Source: Phlebotomus papatasi (taxonomy: Eukaryota; Arthropoda; Insecta; Diptera; Psychodidae). Taken from it: a stretch of DNA of 64,000 bases. The notes below the pieces were generated by a model. The model did not search any database. It saw only the letters and a list, made by a program, of their open reading frames with translations, and was not told the origin of the DNA. Below are positions 36,601 to 45,600 of the stretch, piece by piece. Position numbers and translations under genes: made by a program. Every line of letters begins with the position of its first letter. Positions within the stretch are counted from its first letter, which is position 1. The stretch is from the NCBI RefSeq assembly GCF_024763615.1, contig NC_077223.1:52886627-52950626 (forward strand). The letters are read 5' to 3'.

Positions 36601-39600
36601 TTGATTCCCCATTTCCGCAAGGAGAGACAAATAGTGACGGAAAATGACAGAATGATTCTAATATAAATGGCCCTTTTGCTGGTCAAATTAATCCAATTAA
36701 AATGTCTTCAATCAAACGTTCACCTGCAAAAGCGCGCCAAGAGCACTAAATCAATTTACTTGTCAGCCTCAGATTTCACGGAAAATTCATTGTTCTCTGT
36801 ATACCATAAATGTGTTGGTGGAAAGTATATTAATAATAACTTTTATTGCGATAATCCCTAATTGGTCGTCTTTAGAATTAATTCCAAATGCCTTGGTATA
36901 GTAGCTTCTTTTGCTTCCAATAAAGCCGCTTGTGGCACAAAAAAAGCCCCTTTTTGTTGATGTTCGAAAATTACTTAAGAGACAAAATGGAATATGGAAA
37001 ATTGATTTTTGATATTTCTTTTACCACAATGTTATTTCTTTCTGTTGCTCTGTACCCTCAACTTATTGCCCATTCTCTTGGTTTCCATTTTCTTTCTACG
37101 TCAACAAACGATTGTTGATGATCTTGACCTTTTGCAAAGGAAAATGTTTCGAAATAATTAACCCCAATTCAAGAGAAATTGCTAAAGTACTTTCACCCCA
37201 AAAAAAAAAGATCCCGGTATTAAAGAAGCTAAAAAATTCATGAAATTGACGTGAATTCGAAAATTTCAGGAATTCAAACTATATTCATTTTCAGATAATA
37301 ATTTTATTGATGTTAACAATGCTGTGCCTTCCAGCAATGTGTCATTTTCTAAAATCAGAGCATAGGCTGACATACAGTTTTCCAGCAGCTTATAATCTGA
37401 ACTGCCTGGGTTTTCCCCGAAAAATTCTTATTTAATTAGTAAATAAATAAATTGATTTTGTATTTTAAATTCATTCACTTGCTAATTTAATCCCAAGCTT
37501 CATTACCTATTCAAATGTAGAGCTTACAAAATCTGGTAAATTGAACAATTTCCTGTAAAGCACTTCTCTTCTGAAACACCTTTTTCCCACGGAAGAGAAC
37601 CATTTCACAAAGATTAAAGAAAATTTCCTCCAAATCTCTTTCTCAATTGCTTGAAGTTTAAATGAGATTTTCCAAAATTTAACGTGCATCTCGTAGGGAT
37701 GTGAAAGTTAGTACAGATTAAAAAAAGCATATACTAGAGGATTTGCTTAATACCGCGCGTTTCATTAAGGAATTGGATTAAGCTTTAATCACACCGAATA
37801 AAAAAATTAATATCGACTTGTCAGAAATAAGTGGAACAAGATTATTCACAAAAATTGTTTTCTTTCGGTTTGTTTTTGGATACTTCTTTATACCCTTTAC
37901 CTTTCTTGCGAATATTATACTTCAAATTTAATTATTTTCAAAATTATAGAAATTTTAAATTTAAGGATTCCTATACTCTGTATGTAATATCTCAACTTTC
38001 AAAATAATTTAACCCTCTAACGGGTAAGACCGCCTTCAGGCGGTCTTCACAAAAATCACATTTACAGCGACAATAAAGGTTTTATTTATTTAAAAGTGCT
38101 ATAGTGTCCTCGGTAATAGTCTTATAAACATCTCTTGAAAGTTTGAACTCATTTTGACTCTTCGTTTTGTTGCTATTCCCAGTTTTGTGTGACAGGTCAG
38201 AGAAAAAGCAACAAAAAATATTTGTGCAAAAACACTCATTTCCAATTTCAAGAAAAATACCGATTTAAAGTTATCTGACTAAAATAAATTTATTTTTTAC
38301 TGAAAGATATGTCATTCTACTTTGTATATTTTATTTAAAAAATTTGAAAAAACTAAAAATGTGAATTTTAGAAGCAAAAAGGGTTTCAAAAAATTTTTAT
38401 ATTTTCTCACCTAGCGCCTAAACTAAAAGAGATAATGAAGAATGGATGGTTTTTTCGACTTTATTGGATCATAATTATCCTAGAAAACACTGTTTTAGAA
38501 CTTTTTTTTCGCATATTAAAGAAAATACCGTTAGAGGGTTAATTCAATTGCTTGCACAATTTTCAGTTAATAACCATTATAATATCAAACAACAATATAT
38601 CATTTTTAAATTTTATGCAAAATATAACTTATTAAATCGATTTGAATTTATTCAGTTAAAAAACAGATATGTATCACACATATTAAAATAATTTTTTTTT
38701 TCAAACATCAATACATTTAGAAAATTAAACAAAAATTAAGATTAAAAAAATATTTCCGAAATGATTTGTATGCTTTGTTTATATATGATAGAAACGACAA
38801 AATAAACATTTTTTAGTGATCTATATAACGCCCAAATTCAGATTATATGGCTAAACGGGCTATACAATTAACAAACACGCAAATATCATTTTTGTGGGCA
38901 GGAAAATTGTAGCTCTGAAAAGGCGCTTAGTATAGATAGACAAATCGTTATTTAATACGTAAGTTATTATTTTATTATAGGGTCGCCCACACGGAAAATG
39001 GTAAAAATTGACCAAATCCTATATACTTATGCTATAACACATATGACTGTTTTGGTGATTGTACAAGAAGAAAAATAGGACATATTTTAAAATTTATAAT
39101 CGTATGTTGTACACGATAAAAAGCTAAGGATAATTTTCTTGATCTATTTTCATAAATAGATTTAATTTTTGGATTTTCCTCTTACTGCTATCAACTAAGA
39201 CACTAAACGGTTTGGCACATCGATCTTCGGTCTTGAGTGTACCCCCATGTATTTAAGGATAAATTAAGTTTAATCCATATCACAGATCACAAAAAAAGAC
39301 AAATATATTTTTTATCTAAATAAAATATACTTTTTGAGCAATATCATTCTTGAGTGGGGACTTTTTTGCTACACACGCATGTAGGCAATTTGCTTCAATA
39401 GGCACATAAATTTTTCTAGTGTGCAGAGGCCATTAAATAATGAATAAGTTTTAAGGAATAAACTTCTCCAATTGATAAAAGATAAACAGTAATTGGAATT
39501 CAATTGATGTGTTTCAATAATCTTTGAATAAGTATCATTATGTAAATCCCCCAAAAAAAAAAAACCATTACAAATACCATGAGAAAGTCAGCTGTGGACT

Positions 39601-42600
39601 CAGTCAGACACCATATGTTCACTTTCCTTAAAATTTTCTCATAAGAATCAAAAAGGTATAGAGTAAAATGTTTCTAAAGAAGATTTTTCCAGACATCTTT
39701 GCCAACTTTTCCACCCACCACCTTCAAAGAAATCTCTTCTAATAGAAAGTCTTGCGAATACTCTGTTAATCTTGGAGTTGTATACTGAAGTTTTGTCGTA
39801 TTTTTTTGCCTTTATAAGAGATCAAGAAAAGTATTAAATTAAATTTTCCTCCTCAACAAGTTAGAGAAGTGTTGAGTGGAAAATTATGCCCATCCAACAG
39901 ATATTTCCATAAAGTATAACTCTGTAAAAATTCCTTTGCAGCTGAAGATGACGGTGGTAATGGCGAAGGCTCAACTTGTGGAAGGATCCTAATTCTTTTA
40001 TCATGGGTACTTGTGATTGTTACGATGCCCTTCAGCCTCCTGGTTTGCTTCAAGGTAGTACAGGAGTATGAGAGAGCAGTTATTTTTCGCCTGGGACGTC
40101 TCATGCAGGGTGGGGCTAAAGGGCCAGGTGAGTAATATGTTTATACCGGATATGATATGTGTGATTGAATTATCACTCCTTCCAGGCATCTTTTTCATCC
40201 TACCATGCATCGATGCCTATGCTAGGGTTGACTTGAGGACACGAACGTATGACGTACCACCACAGGAGGTGAGAAAATATAGCTTTATACTATTTGACCC
40301 CAATGTCTTATATTTTTTAAAAGTTTGATGAGATTTTTATTTGGTAAACATACATCATAAATCTTTCCTATATCCTTTACCTTTATTTTACTTCTCGAAC
40401 TCCATAGACAGAGCAGAGCAGTATATAATCCTTCGATTTTTTCATCCTTTCAAAATTTCCACCTTTCACTCCCCGCAGAGCACTTTTCTTAACAAATCTT
40501 CGCGTTTTACACGATTTCTGAGCAATTAAGTCGCGCGCGTCACGCTGTTTGTATGTGTGTGCTTATGTCCGTCAGCTCTAGAGACCAAACGGTAACAGAT
40601 AGCTATTTGAGACGTTCACGGGACCCCCCCATAAGTCTACCCAAGGACCGTTAATATGCTCCTTATTTTCCCTGTTCAATTATATTACTCCCATTCAATT
40701 ATATTACTCATAAGCTATTTTGGTCGATCTTTTGAGAGATTCAATCTATTCAATAAATCGGTTGTGAACCGATAAACGGTAAATTATGCAATAGTACTTT
40801 TGAGGTAGGGTGGAATCACCAGTTCTCGCCAGTGCCCCACTTCTCGCCACTTACATTGAAATCGCTATTTTTCGCAATATATGAAATAAATGAGTCGCAA
40901 TTTTTTTGTATTGTTTCTGCTTCTACGCATAGAATCGAAAAATAATAATTATTCGTTTTGGATTCACGATTTTGATCACTTTTTAGAGCAATATTTTAAG
41001 CAAGTGCATTGAATCCAACATCTCTTACCAAATGTACTAAGTGTCGTCAAATTTTCATCAGGCCAAAAATACCTATTTGGGTAAATAATTTGTCTATTGA
41101 ATATTTAATTGCACTTGTGGAATACATAAAATTTGTATTTAGTCAATTAATATTTCATTTTATATTATTTTTGTATAAAAATAAGGCATGGCGAGAAGTG
41201 GTAATATTCTGGAATTGATTTTACCACCTGTCGCCATATATTTTCAATAGGCGACGCTAACTTCACTTCGTACATTCTCAGTTGTCAAATCTGCATTGTT
41301 TACTTTCTGCAAAAGCCCCATAATTTGATTTCTCAAATAAAAGTGAAGAAAAATCATTTAAAGAGAGTAATAATAAAGTGATCACAAGGAAAGAGAAATG
41401 GTGAATGTATTCTTTTCATAGCATTGCCTAAAATAACCGAGTGTGGTTCTTTTTAAGTGGGTGGCGAGAAGTGGTTACAAATTTTACAAAACTGGCGAAA
41501 AGTGGTAAAAAGTGGCGACGAAATGGTTATTTTTGCATCATTAATAAAAATCAGTTTTTTAAGTAGTCCAGCGTTATGTTCTAGGGTTATTGTTTTCACG
41601 TATCTAGAGCCAATACATCTAAGTAACTTTGTGTCAAATTTGACTTATCTTGTAACAAGGATTCAAAAGTTATGATTAAATGAATTTAATTTTTTCCTAA
41701 ACATGGCGATAGCCGGTTATTCCACCCTATAATGAGTAAGTCACGAACTCTAGCAGCAAAGCCTGGAACGCTTTGCTACGCCTTTTTACGTAAAATATCG
41801 ATATTGAATTGACTACCTACCTAGTTTTTAAAAATTCAACTTTAAATTTTTATCTTGGATTTTTCTTAGCTTCGGATTTTTGATTGATAAGATTTATGTT
41901 TTTTATATACTATTATAATTCTTAATAAATTCTCAGTAGAATTTTTCAACTGTCAAAATAATGCGAAGAAAGTTAATAAATAGAGATTTTGAATATAACT
42001 TTCGTTCTTATAGTAGAACGATAATATATTATCTCTGCATCTCACCTTTTATTGCTTAAACCCTTTTAGACCTTATTCACTCTCCGGGGGACAAATGTTT
42101 TCAACATATCTTTTGTATGATGATTTCTGATAAATGATATCGCGGTGTTTGTATATTTGTATATCCGTTCATCTGGCCGTTACCAAAATTAGACTCTAAC
42201 AAATCCAAAGACTTTGAAAGAGTGATTTGAGGTCTTCGGAGATGAGTCGATACACGGACCATTAACCTGACCTACAATGCTTCCCACTACTTCTAACTCC
42301 CTCAACTTTCTCGATACTACCTTCTGTGTTTTTTTTTTTAAATAAAACTAAACTTTCAAGTACAATTTATTATATTTCCTCCGGCACACATTTTAGATCG
42401 ATAAAATTTCATGAAATCGAATTTAGCATCCCTTTTTTTTCAAAATATTTGCATAAGTGTAATCAATACCTCCGGACTCAAAATTAGGCTGAACTAAATT
42501 TAATTTTGTGTGATGTTCAATGGAAGAAGAAGAGTGCAAAAGAGTAGGAAAACTAAAGTTTTAAGAAAGAAAGAGCTGTGAATTTTGATCTTGAAATTTT

Positions 42601-45600
42601 CCAAATCTAAAAGGTGTATCGGTGCCATAATATTTAATTGAGATACAATTACTTAAGAATGTATTCGGTTGATTGCATTAAAGTTGATAAAGAGGGGGAT
42701 GGTGCACTTTCGGGTATGCTCAACTTTAGAAAATATACAATTTTGAGTTAATAAACTAATACTTGAGAAATGAACCATATATTTTCAAATATCCCATACT
42801 CAAGAAAAACTAGACGAAGTCAGTTAGTTAGTTCCAAGTTCTTAATCGTTTAGCAAATGAGTTTTGAAAAAAAAAGATCACTTACTTAAAACATCCCACG
42901 CTCCCATTTTAGAACAAATATGGTTTCCCCAATATTATTATAAACCCGGAAAATACTTTAACTTTATCATTTTTTTTTAAATCTTAGGTACTTACTAAGG
43001 ATAGTGTTACTGTATCTGTGGATGCTGTTGTCTATTATCGAGTCTCAAATGCCACAGTATCAATCGCAAATGTTGAGAATGCTCACCATTCTACAAGGCT
43101 CTTAGCTCAAACAACTCTCCGGAACACCATGGGTACGAGACATCTACATGAAATCTTGAGCGAACGAATGACAATATCAGGAACGATGCAGGTAACTACA
43201 AATTTCACGAAAAAAATGAATTGTTTTGGATATTTCAATGCAGAGTAGACAAGTTTAATTGAATTTAATAATTATAAAATACATATCGAACGTATACCTC
43301 TGCATAATTTCCCTAAGCTATTGAACTTCTCTAAATACATTATCGAGAGCAATGTGATAGAAAATCCTCTACAAATTGACCTACTTTTCCCATTTAATTA
43401 AATTATTCAATTGTGCAATTCATGGTTTTTTTCCTGAATAAATGTGATCATCTCATGCAATCATTTGCTATTTTTTTCACAGTCTTCTCTAGACGAAGCC
43501 ACAGATGCTTGGGGAATTAAAGTGGAACGTGTTGAAATGTAAGTTATACTTATATACATCTTAATGATTTTCTACCAATATCCTGGAAAAAATTAAAAGT
43601 AGGATTATAAGCTTTCTCCAGACTTAAGAAACTATATACGCAGCAGTGACACTATCATAAACTTTAATAACGAAAGATTCTCATACAATAATGTATTGTA
43701 GAACTTTAAGACCTCATATCTCTAAGTTCAGTTATGTGTTTTTCTTTACTTTTTAATGAAAGTAGAACAAAAGGACTGCAATTTTGTGAAACACTTCCTG
43801 TCATTCACAATGTCCTAATATTCAACACGAATAAATGAAAAAAAAGTACGAAACGTCGAGAATTTATTTCTGAATTAATTTAGGTCCATCCATCTCGCCA
43901 CTCAAAAACGCTCAGTAAATATCAATTTCAAGTGGTTTAATGAATTTTCAATACATGAAGATAGTGAAATAATAATAATCTTGTCAATTAAAGTCATATA
44001 AAGTTTCTAGTCATATCACCTCAATTTTATATTTATTTACTGACCAAAATAAAATATTTTAGTGATCACAAATGTTTTAGTAATTTTTAAATACTTCCTT
44101 TTCTGGGATCTGACGGATATTCTGTTCTCTTCAATTCTTCCGATGTTCGCCAGAATGTACTTTATTTTTCCAAAATAAAAAATTCAGTTTTTTTCTCCAG
44201 AGCTTTTGACCCTTGGTGTGGGTCTTCTTCAATGGGCTGAGAAAATATTTTTATTTGAGAATCTTTTTTAACAATTTGATATTCTCTTTGAAAAATCATT
44301 AAAAAAAAGTTTTTAAATTGAGTAAGTGGATAGGACGTCAAATTGTTAAAAATGATTCTTAAATAAAAATATTTTCTCAACCCACTGAAGAAGACCCACA
44401 CAAAGGGCCGAAAGCTTTGGATAAAAGCTGAATCTTTTTACTTTCGAAAACGAAAGTACATTCTGGCGAACACCGCAAGAATTGAAGAGAACATTTTTAA
44501 ATATATACCTTCAATATTTGGTAACCCTTATATCTAACGAACAGACTGGGCTAAAAATTTTTTGGTTTTTAAATCTCTCGATTAAAGATTAATAAAAAAC
44601 CTTTGTGAACACTGTTAAAAATAAAAGGGTCAAATTGACCCTTTTCAACAAAAATAGCTAGTTTACCATTTCTCATCTTGTCGCATGAGGGTAATAATTA
44701 TATCAATCTTATGGTTAAGAAATGACGAACTCTCCTTGCAATCAAAGAGAAATTCACATCGCTTGAAGGTTCACTGGTGAGCGAACTATGCCTACATTCT
44801 CCTAGATCTATAATTTTTAAATGTCGAATTTCTTTTAACTTTTACAGTTACAAAATTACACATTAACGAAGATGAAATGAAAATATTGAACATCTTAAAG
44901 TTGTATTTAATTTTTAAGATGATCAGGAAGCCCTTTTAAATCCTTAAATACAGAAAATTTAGATACAACATTGAATTATATGATGGGTCCTTACCTTAGA
45001 CTTTAACTCAAAACTGAAAATTTTTAAGTTTGATACTAAAGAGTTTAATTAAAAACTTTAAGCTTTCTTTATTTCATAATTGAGGGTTTTTTGTTAAATA
45101 TCGCAAAATCTTCATTTTCGATTTTAAATTTACCGGGCATATCCTTAAAGTAGTTTATTAATCAATTTCGATTGACTTTTTTTCTTGTATTTGCTAAATA
45201 TTTAAAATTGACAAACATGTGATAAGCTCATTTAAACTTGTGCCTTAGCCAATTTTATCCACTTCGACTGTCCAGAAAATTCGACTCACAATTATATAAA
45301 CTTTTTTGCATTTGTAACTGATTAAAAAAAATGAACATTAAAATTTTTAACATTCAAAAATTTTACTATTGTGACATATAGTGGAATCAAATTGAATCTT
45401 CAATACACTACACATTTATATCTCTATTCTGATTCAATAATGGAAAATGTAAAAAAAGTAAGTGAGATTGTTAAGGATCTTACTTGCCACAATAGAGGTC
45501 ACGATGGGATACAATGAAGCTTTTTCCGGTCTTGTAAAGTGCCTGTATTTTCATGACATTTTGTTAGTGTTTACTGAAAGTTGGGAACTAATACACTGCG

